Notes under the pieces: model-generated | The model's input: the letters and a program-made list of their open reading frames with translations, nothing else | Told to the model about the DNA's origin: nothing | Database searches by the model: none | Assembly: GCF_008000995.1 (NCBI RefSeq) | Contig: NZ_CP042828.1 | Location: 2,284,882 to 2,348,881, forward strand | Direction of reading: 5' to 3' | DNA from: Ruania zhangjianzhongii | GTDB lineage: Bacteria; Actinomycetota; Actinomycetes; Actinomycetales; Beutenbergiaceae | DNA: 64,000 nt | Translations under genes and position numbers: made by a program | In this document: one piece after another, positions 17,114 to 25,982 of the stretch | How positions within the stretch are numbered: the first letter of the stretch is position 1 | Layout: each line of letters opens with the position of its first letter

Positions 17114-18269
17114 CGATCGTCACCTCCTTCGTGGCCTGGCCGGTGCGGCCGGCCCCGTTCTCGAGCTCGCGGAGCACCTGCTCGAAAGCGGCCAGCGAGT
17201 GTCCCGCCACCAGGGCGTCCAGATGCGGCAACGCCGCGACGATTCCGCCCTGCACCGGCTGGTAGCCGGCCTTTCCCGCGTGCGGGTTGGACCACACGAT
17301 CCGCCGAGCCAGCCTGGCGAGCCGGCGCAGCTGCTCGCCGAGCAGTGCCGGGTCGCCGCGCTCCCACCCGTCGCTGGCGATCAGCACGACGGCGCCGCGC
17401 GCCATCCCGCGCCGCCCCCACCGGCGCACGAAGGCGCCGAGCGTATCGGCCAGCCGGGTGCCACCGGACCAGTCCGGGATCGCCGCACCGGCGCGCTGCA
17501 GGGCGATATCGACGTCCCGGTGCTGCAGCGCCTGCGTCAACCGGGTCAGCCGGGTGCCGAGCGTGAACACTTCGATATTGTGGCCGCTCCTGCCCCGGAC
17601 CAGGTGATGCGCCAGCCGAAGCAGCGTGTCCGCATAGGGCCGCATCGACCCGGAGACGTCGATCAGCAGCACCAGACGGCGGGGTGTGCGGCGGGGGCGG
17701 GAATGCTGCAGCGGTCCGGGTTCACCGGCGCGGCGCAGCTCGGCGCGCAGGGTGCGCACCCGGTCCACCCGGCCGTGGTGGAACGGTTCGGTGCGGTGCG
17801 TGCGGCGGATCGGGTGGGGCAGCGGCAGGGCCCGGATCGCCTGGTTCAACCAGGCCCGCTCGGCGAGGTCCAGCTCGGCCACGTCGCGGTGCCGGAGCTG
17901 CTCCGTACGCGAGGCGAGCGTGGCGACCACGGAGGCTGCGCCGTCGTCATCCTCGCCGGCCTGCACCGCGGCCTGGTGACCGACCTGATCCGGGCGAGGC
18001 TGCGCCGTCGGCGGTAGTTCGCGCTCGAACCACGCAGTGAACACCCGGTCGTAACCGATCAGATCGGCTGCGCTGCTGCACAGGGTGGCGCGGCCGGCCC
18101 AGTACACATCGCTGCGGGAGGTGAGGTCGAGGCGGGCCACGGCTTCTACGAAGGAGCGGGTGGCCGCGGTGGTCACGGGCAGGCCAGCAGCGCGCAGGGC
18201 GTGGCCGAAGGCCACCAGGATCGTGTCCGGGGAGTGCCGGATGGTCGACGGCGGAGCGTGCGTGGCCAT
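17106..18269 (-). CDS. coxE: CoxE-like VWA domain protein
   Basis: 387 residues. The C-terminal half is a von Willebrand A domain with an intact MIDAS: LVLLIDVSGSM (near residue 215), the Thr in SGGTRLADTLGAF, and the Asp in IASDGWERGD. In the cox system CoxE works with the MoxR-type ATPase CoxD in assembling the Mo-Cu active site. Start at the ATG of MATHAPPST, 1 nt after the coxD stop, so the ATPase and VWA genes form the usual MoxR-VWA pair. Cytoplasmic; no signal peptide or membrane segment. Confidence 0.9.
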   Translation of the reverse strand: MATHAPPSTIRHSPDTILVAFGHALRAAGLPVTTAATRSFVEAVARLDLTSRSDVYWAGRATLCSSAADLIGYDRVFTAWFERELPPTAQPRPDQVGHQAAVQAGEDDDGAASVVATLASRTEQLRHRDVAELDLAERAWLNQAIRALPLPHPIRRTHRTEPFHHGRVDRVRTLRAELRRAGEPGPLQHSRPRRTPRRLVLLIDVSGSMRPYADTLLRLAHHLVRGRSGHNIEVFTLGTRLTRLTQALQHRDVDIALQRAGAAIPDWSGGTRLADTLGAFVRRWGRRGMARGAVVLIASDGWERGDPALLGEQLRRLARLARRIVWSNPHAGKAGYQPVQGGIVAALPHLDALVAGHSLAAFEQVLRELENGAGRTGQATKEVTIDA

Positions 18270-18270
18270 G

Positions 18271-19191
18271 TCACGCCGCCAGCAGCCGGTCGAGTTCGGC
18301 GCGCACGCGGTCCAGGTCCTCGCGGTGCTTGCACACGGCACCCACCGTGGCGGCAGCGGTGGCCAGGTCCAGCGTCTCGGTGCCCAGGTGCAGCAGCGCC
18401 CGGGCCCAGTCCAGGGACTCGGCTACCCCGGGCGGCTTGATCAGGTGTTGGTCGCGGCGCAGCTGCTGCACCGCGGTGACCAGCTGGCTGGCCAGGCGCT
18501 CGGGGATGTCCGGCAGCCGGGTGCGCACGATCGCCACCTCCCGGTCGAGTCCCGGATGGTCGATCCAGTGGTAGAGGCAGCGGCGCTTCAGGGCATCGTG
18601 AAGCTCGCGGGTGCGGTTGGAGGTGAGGACCACGATCGGTGGGTGCTCGGCGCGGATCGTGCCCAGCTCCGGGATGGTCACCTGGCCGGCGGAGAGCAGC
18701 TCCAGCAGGAACGCCTCGAACTCATCATCGGCGCGGTCGATCTCGTCGATGAGCAGCACCGCCGGACCGTTCCGGAGCGCTTGGAGCAGTGGCCGGTCGA
18801 GCAGGAAGCGCTCGTCGAACAAGGACTTCTCGATCTCCTCGGTGTCCAGGCCGGGGCGCGCGGCCGTCCCGCGTGCACCCTGGGCGACCGCGGCGGTCTC
18901 CAGAGCACGCAGGTGCAGGATCTGCTTGGTGAAGTCCCAGTCATAGAGCGCCTGCGAGGCGTCGATGCCCTCATAGCACTGCAGCCGGATCAGCGGGTAG
19001 CCCAACCCTTCGGCAAGTGCCTCCGCGAGCGAGGTCTTCCCGGTGCCCGGCTCTCCCTCGAGCAGGAGCGGGCGGTCCATCGCCACCGCCAGGTAGGTGA
19101 TCGTGGCCAGGCCCTCGTCGGTGAGGTAGCCGGTGGATTCCAGCATCGTGCTCACCGCGTCGCTGGAGGAGAGAGCCGGCGTCGCAGTCAT
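18271..19191 (-). CDS. coxD: CoxD-like MoxR AAA+ ATPase
   Basis: 306 residues. Walker A GEPGTGKTSLAEALA near residue 48, Walker B LLIDEIDRADDEFEA near residue 145, and the sensor-1 segment VLTSNRTRELHDALKRRCLYH. MoxR-family ATPases act as metal-centre chaperones with VWA partners; CoxD unfolds or remodels apo-CODH for sulfur and copper insertion in Oligotropha. It is the first gene of the minus-strand cox series D-E-F-S-L-M-G and abuts coxE. Divergent from the MocA-like gene, so a shared regulatory region between 19192 and 19338 is likely. Confidence 0.9.
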   Translation of the reverse strand: MTATPALSSSDAVSTMLESTGYLTDEGLATITYLAVAMDRPLLLEGEPGTGKTSLAEALAEGLGYPLIRLQCYEGIDASQALYDWDFTKQILHLRALETAAVAQGARGTAARPGLDTEEIEKSLFDERFLLDRPLLQALRNGPAVLLIDEIDRADDEFEAFLLELLSAGQVTIPELGTIRAEHPPIVVLTSNRTRELHDALKRRCLYHWIDHPGLDREVAIVRTRLPDIPERLASQLVTAVQQLRRDQHLIKPPGVAESLDWARALLHLGTETLDLATAAATVGAVCKHREDLDRVRAELDRLLAA

Positions 19192-19338
19192 ACCCCCAAC
19201 ATACGCGGCAGACGGCGCGGGTGAGCGGTGGATCGGCGCCGGGCCGGACGGCGTGCCAGCGGTTGGCGCGCGCGGCACCCCGGCCGCACCTGCGTGCGGG
19301 GAAGCGGCGGGCTGGGCCTGCCGTACGCTCTGTAGGTC

Positions 19339-19986
19339 ATGGAGGCGGACGCAGGCGGCAGCGCGCGCGGCGCGCAGGATCGGCCCGCTGTGGGCCTGGT
19401 GCTGGCGGGCGGCCAGGGGCGGCGGCTCGGGTTGGGCGCGAAGGCGCTGCTGCGCAGTGGGGGAGCGAGCCTGGTGGCGCGGGCGGTGGGTGCACTGCGT
19501 GCGGATGGGTGCGCGCCGGTGCTGGTGGTGGTGGGCGCTCAGGCCGAGGAAGTCGCGACCGAGGTGGCGGTTGCAGGAGGCGTGCCGGTCCGCAACCAGG
19601 ACTGGGCGAGCGGGTTGGCGTCCTCGTTCCGGTGCGGAGTGGCAGCGGTGCCGGCCGATGCCGCACGGGTGGTCGTGACGTTGGTGGACCAGCCGGGGGT
19701 CGGCGCCGACGTGGTGGCGCGGGTGCTCGGCGCGCACCGGCCGGGACGGATCGCTGCGGCCACCTACGAGAGTGTTGGCGATCCCCACACAGGTCCTCGC
19801 GCCCGGCACCCGATGGTCTTCGACGCCGCCCTCGCGCGGGAGGCTGCGGACCTGGCCGAGGGGGACCGGGGCGCCCGGGAGTTCCTGCGCCGACGACCGG
19901 ACCTGCTCGACCTGGTGGACTGCACCGCGCTCGGCTCCGCCGCCGACGTCGACACTCCCGAGGATCTGCACCTGCTCGGGCCGTAG
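19339..19986 (+). CDS. MocA/MobA-like molybdenum cofactor nucleotidyltransferase
   Basis: 215-residue NTP-transferase fold protein: LAGGQGRRLGLGAKALL (nucleotide-binding loop near residue 20), the metal Asp in LVDQPGVG, and the ARHPMVFDAAL segment typical of MocA. MocA makes molybdopterin cytosine dinucleotide, the cofactor form used by CO-dehydrogenase and xanthine-oxidase-type bacterial enzymes; its position next to the cox genes supports this over MobA. ATG start taken by homology; no strong ribosome binding site is seen. Followed by a long palindrome before the convergent lyase gene. Confidence 0.85.
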   Translation: MEADAGGSARGAQDRPAVGLVLAGGQGRRLGLGAKALLRSGGASLVARAVGALRADGCAPVLVVVGAQAEEVATEVAVAGGVPVRNQDWASGLASSFRCGVAAVPADAARVVVTLVDQPGVGADVVARVLGAHRPGRIAAATYESVGDPHTGPRARHPMVFDAALAREAADLAEGDRGAREFLRRRPDLLDLVDCTALGSAADVDTPEDLHLLGP

Positions 19987-20048
19987 GGCGGCGGTCGCTC
20001 GGTGAGGCTTGGCGCCGCCTGGGTACGAGCCGGCGCCCCTCGCCCGCC

Positions 20049-20110
20049 TGAGTAGCGATCTGCAGGCGGAGGACCAGATTGTCGGTCCTCAGCCTGCAAA
20101 TCGCTACTCA
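20049..20110. terminator. 27-bp-arm hairpin between convergent genes
   Basis: TGAGTAGCGATCTGCAGGCG (start of left arm) pairs with the right arm ending GCAAATCGCTACTCA; 25 of 27 arm positions pair around an 8-nt loop AGATTGTC. It sits between the stop codons of the MocA-like gene and the polysaccharide lyase, consistent with a bidirectional terminator. Its length exceeds a normal terminator and suggests a palindromic repeat element of its own type. Confidence 0.7.
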
Positions 20111-20155
20111 AGCGAATGGACCGGAGGCCGCGGGTGCGCTGGCGAGCGCGCGGGC

Positions 20156-22735
20156 TCAGGCGATGCCGCGGCCGCGCATGCTGACCGTGAAGCTCGCCCC
20201 GTACGCCTCGTGCGTGCGGAAATCGAGTCGCGTGCCGCCTCGTACCGGGTGCACGGTGACCTCCGGGTCCGCATCCAGCACGGGCCGCCGGCCGCGGATG
20301 GTCACGCTCACCGTCTCCCGCGAGAACGTCGGGTCGGAGACCGCGATCGTGGTGCCGCGGCCGGCGCTCTGCGCTATGACCGAGGCGGGCCCGTCCACAG
20401 TGAGATTCTCGATCTCGTGTTCGCCGTCGCTGAACGTGTTCACGGCGAGCAGGTCGAGTCCCGGGTGGCGCACCGCGTGCACCTCCTCGCTGTGCTGGAC
20501 GATCTGCGGACCGGCGTCGGCGTAGTTGCTCAGCGCGTCTGCGCCGGCACCGGGAACGATCGCGTACGCCATCGAGCCGGGTGCGGCGCCCGCGTCGCGG
20601 GTCTCGGAGACGTCGAAGACCGTCTTGGTGATCGGGGTGTCACTGTTCGAGGTGCGCACGTAGTCCCGGCCGCGCTCCACCTCCTCGATCCGCACGTCCA
20701 GCTCATGATCGGTGTAGAAGACATAGCCGATGGCCGTGCCCCGGGTGGCGTTCGCGTAGTGCAGCCAGGCCAGGTTGCTCATCGTCCCCGCGCTGGCCAC
20801 GGAGGCGCCGCTGCGGGTGGCACCGGCGAACCGCACCTCGTCTCCCGGGTCGCTGATCCGGGCGTCCACAGTGGTGATCGTGCCGCGGTCGTGCTCGTCG
20901 GTGATACCAGAAGCCAGGACCACGATCTCGTCGTCGAACATGAACCAGGACTTCGAGGACCGGGAGTTGGCGTAGACCACGAAGTCCTCGGGCAGCTCAC
21001 CGGCCTGCTTCGCCACGTAGGCGGCGTCGTCGGCCTGCTGCATACCGGCGACGGCGTAGGTTCCGAGGGTCGTCCCACCCGAGTAGGCGTTCGTGCCCAG
21101 CGGGAAGTAGACGAAGAGGTTCTGCTTCACCGAGGAAGGAGTGAAGTCGGCCTCTTCGTTGTCGTAGAACAGCTCACCGTAGAGCTCGGGCACCGTCTCG
21201 CGCTCCTCGACCGGCGCCGTCACGCCGGCGAGGCGGTCCGCATCGACGGCGGTGAAGTAGTCGACGCCGAACGCCTCGTTCTGGTCATCGCCGGTGAGGT
21301 ACAGGTAGTGCGCGCCGTCGCCCTGGAACCATGGCCGCAGGTTCTCCCCGCTCATGTACTCGTACTTGCTCACCCGCGCCGAGCTGCGGGCGAGGGCGTA
21401 GGTGAAGGTCGAGCGGTGGTGCACGTGCCGGTCCATCGCGTTGTACGCGAACGTGGCCTCCTCGGGCACCAGGTTCGCCGGAGTGACGTCCGGATCCTCC
21501 ACGGTCTCGGTGTAGGCCACGATGTTCGCCGGGTTCGCGAACGAGGACGGCGAGATGTCCATCTGCTCGATGCCGTGCAGATAAGCCACGTAGGCCGCCA
21601 GCTCGGCGGCCGGCTCCTGCTCGGCGAACCGGGAGAGTGCCACCACCGACTCCACCACGGCGGTGCCGTTGTCGTAGCCGGATTTGGTCCGCGAGACCGA
21701 GCGGCCCTTGATGATCTCCATCATCCAACCCTCGACGATCACCGGTCCGAAGCTGGTGGCCAACCACTCGTTGATCCGGCTCTGCAGGCCGGGTTCGGTG
21801 GGGAAGGAGGTGCCGTCCAGGATCGCGATCGTCGTGGTGACGCGCTCCAGCAGGCCGATGCCGTAGCTGCCGGTATAGGCCACCGAGGAGTGCATGAGGA
21901 ACGAGCCGTCGGCGTAGAAGCCGTCGGTCACCCCGTGCTGCAGGTGGTAAGGATCGATCACCTGGTACACGGTGAGCTGGTCGGAGATCGCCTTGGTGAT
22001 CCGGTCGGCGTCGTCGAGCACCGCGCCCTGCACGATCCGGTTCGTGGTGATGTCGGCGAGATTGGCGCCGGTGTGGAAACGCGAGTCGAGGTCGACGTCG
22101 CCGTCCTTGCCGTTGCGCAGGTACCGATCCATCGTGTCCACGTACTGCTGAGCAAGGTCCGGATCTGCGGAGGCGATGTCATCGTGGAGCAGGGCGAGGA
22201 TGCGGCTGACATGCGTGGGGATGCCGATCTCCCAGTTGTACCAATTGCCGTAGTACCCGGCGTCGGTGTCGCTGTAGAAGGTGTCGTAGAGCCAGCGGAG
22301 CGCGTCAATCACCTGCTGCCGGGCGTCGGCGTCCTGGTACAGGTCGGTGGGTACCGTGGCGCCGTCGGGCACCGGCATCACTGTGGCGACGGCGATCTCG
22401 TACAGCTTCTGGAACGTGGTCTCGAGGTTGCCGTCGTCACTGCCGAGCTCGCGGCCAGGGAACAGGGCGGTCGTCGGGTCGGCGATCAGGGAGTCGAGAT
22501 TGTCGGTGGCAGTCTCGTACAGATCGGTGAGCTTCGGCTGTACGGCAGCGGCGGCGTTGGTCTCCTCGGTGCCCGCCAGGCCGGCGACGATATTGGCAAG
22601 CAGCGCCGCACGGTCTGCGGCCGGCGCTCCGGCGCCGGGGCCCGCTGCGAAGGCGATCTGCGGCTTCGGCAGGGTAGCGGCCAGCGCTGTCACCCCTGCC
22701 GCGGTCAGGACGGTCCGGCGGCTCACGCTGCGCAT
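20156..22735 (-). CDS. Secreted polysaccharide lyase family 8
   Basis: 859-residue PL8-type lyase (hyaluronate, chondroitin AC or xanthan lyase family), which cleaves uronic-acid-containing polysaccharides by beta-elimination. Residues 1-30 form a signal peptide with a Tat-like SRRTVL start and AFA end. The N-terminal alpha/alpha toroid contains NWYNWEIGIP (catalytic Asn) and DGSFLMHSSVAYTGSYG (catalytic His and Tyr); GRSVSR carries the catalytic Arg. The rest is the beta-sandwich region. Start ATG has AGGGAG upstream; a second ATG 4 nt further upstream is out of frame. Substrate cannot be told from sequence alone. It stands alone, with no transporter or unsaturated glucuronyl hydrolase beside it. 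Confidence 0.9.
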   Translation of the reverse strand: MRSVSRRTVLTAAGVTALAATLPKPQIAFAAGPGAGAPAADRAALLANIVAGLAGTEETNAAAAVQPKLTDLYETATDNLDSLIADPTTALFPGRELGSDDGNLETTFQKLYEIAVATVMPVPDGATVPTDLYQDADARQQVIDALRWLYDTFYSDTDAGYYGNWYNWEIGIPTHVSRILALLHDDIASADPDLAQQYVDTMDRYLRNGKDGDVDLDSRFHTGANLADITTNRIVQGAVLDDADRITKAISDQLTVYQVIDPYHLQHGVTDGFYADGSFLMHSSVAYTGSYGIGLLERVTTTIAILDGTSFPTEPGLQSRINEWLATSFGPVIVEGWMMEIIKGRSVSRTKSGYDNGTAVVESVVALSRFAEQEPAAELAAYVAYLHGIEQMDISPSSFANPANIVAYTETVEDPDVTPANLVPEEATFAYNAMDRHVHHRSTFTYALARSSARVSKYEYMSGENLRPWFQGDGAHYLYLTGDDQNEAFGVDYFTAVDADRLAGVTAPVEERETVPELYGELFYDNEEADFTPSSVKQNLFVYFPLGTNAYSGGTTLGTYAVAGMQQADDAAYVAKQAGELPEDFVVYANSRSSKSWFMFDDEIVVLASGITDEHDRGTITTVDARISDPGDEVRFAGATRSGASVASAGTMSNLAWLHYANATRGTAIGYVFYTDHELDVRIEEVERGRDYVRTSNSDTPITKTVFDVSETRDAGAAPGSMAYAIVPGAGADALSNYADAGPQIVQHSEEVHAVRHPGLDLLAVNTFSDGEHEIENLTVDGPASVIAQSAGRGTTIAVSDPTFSRETVSVTIRGRRPVLDADPEVTVHPVRGGTRLDFRTHEAYGASFTVSMRGRGIA

Positions 22736-22833
22736 GCATACTCCCTTGTTGCTTCTTGACGCGGGCACCGGCGATCCGGTGGCTCGGTTACACCCTACTT
22801 GGACCCCAGGGATGAGCCAGGACCGCATCGGAG

Positions 22834-22879
22834 CCAACCTCCGGGTAGAGGTTCTCTCCGATCGCGGAACACACCTCCG
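22834..22879. repeat. Decayed family 2 palindrome (spacer and right arm)
   Basis: The right arm CTCCGATCGCGGAACACACC at 22856 and the preceding 16-nt spacer (with GGTAGAGG) match the intact unit at 23168. The left arm is degenerate, with only GGACCGCATCGGAG just upstream recognisable. Same orientation as the copy at 23168. Confidence 0.55.
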
Positions 22880-22892
22880 ATGGGGAGGTGTG
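22870..22892. repeat. Small hairpin at the end of the decayed palindrome
   Basis: CACACCTCC and GGAGGTGTG form a perfect 9-bp stem around GATGG. It reuses the end of the decayed palindrome's right arm. It may be a terminator-like structure or chance. Confidence 0.4.
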
Positions 22893-23167
22893 CGGGGGAG
22901 TGAGTGGGGCGCCGCCGGGCGGATCACTCGGGGTGGGTCAGTTCGATCGCCTCGTGCTTGTCCATGACCCGATCCCGCGTACCGTGAATGGCAACACCCC
23001 GGAACCGTCCCTGTCACTCCCTCGGGAGTCGATCACACGGCCGGGGTTTTGCTTGCTGTCACCCGACGTTGGCAGAAGTTCCGTGGGACTCGATCTGCGC
23101 CGACTCCCACCTGTGGATAACCTGGCAGCGGGCGCACCGTCCCCCGCCTGAGGTAGCCCCACCCGGA

Positions 23168-23231
23168 CGGAGGTATGTTCCGCGATCCGAGTCAAGGTAG
23201 AAGCTTGCTCCGATCGTGGAACATACCTCCG
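23168..23231. repeat. 64-bp palindromic repeat, family 2, copy B
   Basis: Left arm begins CGGAGGTATGTTCCGCGATC, right arm ends GTGGAACATACCTCCG; 22 of 24 arm positions pair. The 16-nt spacer TCAAGGTAGAAGCTTG contains its own small inverted core. Same total length and spacer position as the unit at 11398, which lies in the opposite orientation. Confidence 0.8.
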
Positions 23232-23322
23232 CTGGGCGAGGCGGGGAGGAGCTGAGCGGGGCTCCGCTGCGTGCATCAGTCGGGTTGGGGACGTCGGTGC
23301 AGGTGACTCGTGCCGCGGCGGG

Positions 23323-25848
23323 TCAGCTGGTGCCTTCGCCGCGCTGGGTCCGCCTGCGCACAATCAGCAGCATCGCGCCGACGGCGAGCAGCCCGGCGAT
23401 CAGGGCGAGCGGCACGGTGGCGCCGGTCAGGCTCAGCGCGCCGCGCGCGTCGTCGGTCGCACCGTCGGCGGCGTCCGGACCACCTGCGGCCCCGGCAGTC
23501 CCAGCCGGATCCGTGTCGCTCCCGGCGCTCGCGCTGCCATCGGCCCCGGAGTCAGCGTCGGAATCGACGTTCGCCCCATCACCGGTCTCGTCGTCTGCGC
23601 CACTGGTGCCGTTGTCGCCGCTGCCGGCACCGTCATCGACACCGCCAGCACCGGTCTCGTCGCTGCCAGCCTCCACCAGCCCATCGAGCGCGGCCTCGAG
23701 CTCCTCTAGCGCAGCATCCACACTCGCTTGGCCGGGCTCCGGCGAGTCGAGCACGAACGCGGCTCGCGCCAGCGCGGCATCCAACACTGCCAGCGATTCC
23801 GCGGTGTATGCCGCCCGGTCCACCTCGCCGGCGCTGTCGACCAGCGCCTGCAGCTCACCCAGCTCCACCTGCGCCGCTTCGGTCACGGCGGTGAGGGAGA
23901 ACGCATCCAGCGTGCCCCACGCTCCGCCGCTCAGCGTGGCTTCCGCCCGGACTGTCACCACCCCGTCCGCGCCGACGGTCAGCACGCCGGTCCGCGGCGT
24001 CTGCCACTCCCCCCACCCGGTCAGGGTGAAGTCTGCCGACAGCGTCGAGATGCCCGAGTGCGCGGCGATCTGCAGCGAGTCGTCAGCGCCAATGTCCCCG
24101 CCCTGCGCCTGCGCGGAGAGCACATACTCACCGGCCGGCACCCCGGTGAGCCGCTGCTCGATCGCGAACGTGTAGTCCGCATCGGCAAAGAAGTGCGTGG
24201 AGCGCTCGCCCTCGTACGGATCGTCCGGGGAGCTGATCGTGTACCCCGTCCCGGTACCGGTCCACGGCTCCTCGCCATCCTCGAAGCCCGCGTTCACCAC
24301 CAGGTTCTCGCCTGCTCCTGTCTCGGTCAGCACGGTCACCGTCGCGACCACGTCAAAGCCCGCCGCGGTCGTCCCGGCCACGGTGTAGGTCCCCGGGCCG
24401 AGGATCCAGCGCACGTCGCCGGACCAGGTCACCGTCTGCAGCTCGCTTGTCCCGTCGGTATAGGAGACCTGCACCTGCTCCGGCAGCTCGATCGGTTCGC
24501 CGTCGGCCACACTCACCGAAGGATCGGCCACCGAATCGAACTCGCGCGGCCCGACCGACCCGGTCACCGCGTACTCGTACACCCGCAGCGACTCCAGCGG
24601 TGTGCCGTCGAAGCCGAAGAGTGCCTGGTTGTCCCACCCGGAACCGCCGAACTCATCGGCCCACTCATCCCCGAGCGAGCCGTCCGGGTCGTAGAACTCC
24701 TGCGAGTACGTGCTGGCCCAGCCGGACCCAAACTCCTGCCACAGGTCCCAGTTCGCATCCGCGTCCGCCGGCGGCCCCACCGGAAGCCACGCCGGCTCCC
24801 AGTAGAACGTACCCAGCCCGCGGCCCTCGGACACGTCCGCCACTGCCTGCATCACATCGCGGACCGCCAGCGCCTGCCCCTGCACTGACGCGGAGTACTG
24901 CTCCGACGCGGAATCCACCGAGTTCGGGTACCCGTCGCCGTCCTCGAGCGTGTACGCCGCCGAGGTCTCCGCGACCGCGACCTCCTTGTCGTAGGTGGTG
25001 GCGACCTCATCCAGCACCGCGGTCAGGTTCGCCAGCGACCCGTGCCAGAACGGGTAGTAGGAGGACAGGAACACGTCATAGTCCACCCCGCGTTCGTGAA
25101 GCTCGCGGGCCACCGTCGCGTACTGGCCGGCGCGTTCGGGGTTGGTGAAGTGCACCGCCACCTTCACCTCATTGCCGAGGGTTTCCCGCACCGCCGCCGA
25201 ACCGGCCTGGAACAGCTGCGCCGTGTTCTCCCAGCCGCTCACCCCGGCGATCTCGCCACCTGTGGTCTCGTTGCCGATCTGCACCATCCCGACGGCGACC
25301 CCCGCCTCGCGCATCATCGTCAGCGTGTCTGCGGTGTAGTCGTGCAACGCCTGGGTGCGCTCGGTCAGGTCCATCCCGCGCCAGGCACGGGGGGAGTGCT
25401 GCTGGCCCGGGTGGGCCCAGAAGTCGGAGTAGTGGAAGTCCACCAGCACCTGCATCCCGGCTGCGGTGGCCCGCTGCCCGATCTCCGTGGCCCGTTCGGC
25501 ATCCACGTTCCCGCCGCCGTAGCCGAGCGCGGGATCAGCCGAGGAGTAGGGCTGGTTCCAGACCCGGATCCGGGCCCAGTTCACGCCGGCATCGGCGAGC
25601 ACCTCGAACAGGTCCGCCGGCTCGCCGTTGAAGTCGCGGAACACCACTCCGGACTCTTCGAGCGAGAGCACCGTGGACAGGTCCACCCCGTTGATCCAGT
25701 CCTCACCCATGCCTTCGACCTGGGGCACAGTGATCCCGGCCTGGACCGGTTCGGGGCCTGCGGCGGCGGCGGGAGTGGCGGCCATGGCCCCTCCGATCAG
25801 TGCGGCGGCAACTGCGAGTGCGGCGGCGGAGCGCCGGCGGGTGGTCAT
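23323..25848 (-). CDS. ganB: Cell-wall-anchored GH53 endo-beta-1,4-galactanase
   Basis: 841-residue extracellular enzyme that cuts beta-1,4-galactan (type I arabinogalactan side chains). Signal peptide residues 1-30. The GH53 barrel follows, with the acid/base Glu194 in QIGNETTGG and the nucleophile Glu294 in VAVAETSAAYT. Then come a bacterial Ig-like domain (VQVSYTDGTSELQTVTW), a carbohydrate-binding-like module starting NLVVNAGFEDG, a FIVAR-like helical repeat (VDRAAYTAESLAVLDAALA), a Gly/Asp/Ser-rich stalk, and an LSLTG motif, membrane helix and RRR tail resembling a sortase anchor. ATG preceded by AGGAGAG. Last gene of the galactan operon, after a 46-bp palindrome. Confidence 0.92.
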   Translation of the reverse strand: MTTRRRSAAALAVAAALIGGAMAATPAAAAGPEPVQAGITVPQVEGMGEDWINGVDLSTVLSLEESGVVFRDFNGEPADLFEVLADAGVNWARIRVWNQPYSSADPALGYGGGNVDAERATEIGQRATAAGMQVLVDFHYSDFWAHPGQQHSPRAWRGMDLTERTQALHDYTADTLTMMREAGVAVGMVQIGNETTGGEIAGVSGWENTAQLFQAGSAAVRETLGNEVKVAVHFTNPERAGQYATVARELHERGVDYDVFLSSYYPFWHGSLANLTAVLDEVATTYDKEVAVAETSAAYTLEDGDGYPNSVDSASEQYSASVQGQALAVRDVMQAVADVSEGRGLGTFYWEPAWLPVGPPADADANWDLWQEFGSGWASTYSQEFYDPDGSLGDEWADEFGGSGWDNQALFGFDGTPLESLRVYEYAVTGSVGPREFDSVADPSVSVADGEPIELPEQVQVSYTDGTSELQTVTWSGDVRWILGPGTYTVAGTTAAGFDVVATVTVLTETGAGENLVVNAGFEDGEEPWTGTGTGYTISSPDDPYEGERSTHFFADADYTFAIEQRLTGVPAGEYVLSAQAQGGDIGADDSLQIAAHSGISTLSADFTLTGWGEWQTPRTGVLTVGADGVVTVRAEATLSGGAWGTLDAFSLTAVTEAAQVELGELQALVDSAGEVDRAAYTAESLAVLDAALARAAFVLDSPEPGQASVDAALEELEAALDGLVEAGSDETGAGGVDDGAGSGDNGTSGADDETGDGANVDSDADSGADGSASAGSDTDPAGTAGAAGGPDAADGATDDARGALSLTGATVPLALIAGLLAVGAMLLIVRRRTQRGEGTS

Positions 25849-25911
25849 GTCGATTCTCTCCTGACGATCGTCGTCGATACGGGTAGTGCGGGTGGAGCCG
25901 CCCCCACCTCG

Positions 25912-25957
25912 GTCGTCATGTGAGGGGTGCGCTATAGAGCACGCCTGACATGACGAC
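25912..25957. repeat. 46-bp palindromic repeat, family 1, copy B
   Basis: Begins GTCGTCATGTGAG, ends CTGACATGACGAC; core GTGCGC-TATA-GAGCAC (one mismatch in the inner stem). Lies in the 134-nt space between the second permease and the GH53 gene of one operon, where a hairpin could protect the upstream mRNA or lower expression of the last gene. Confidence 0.85.
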
Positions 25958-25982
25958 CGTGGCAGGGTGGGCGGCGCTGGGG

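Larger units (their letters stand above)
22736..23322. other. 587-nt intergenic region with family 2 palindromes
   Basis: Between the lyase start and the end of the GH53 gene. Apart from the palindromic units listed separately I see no gene, RNA or convincing promoter; the short open frames here have no start signals or recognisable domains. Two family 2 repeat units within 300 nt suggest this spacer has collected repeat insertions. Confidence 0.6.

Noticed and set aside
20009..22759. 916-codon plus-strand open frame opposite the polysaccharide lyase
   Set aside because: Antisense shadow of a clear PL8 gene; no ribosome binding site and a His/Val/Gly/Arg-rich translation without domains.
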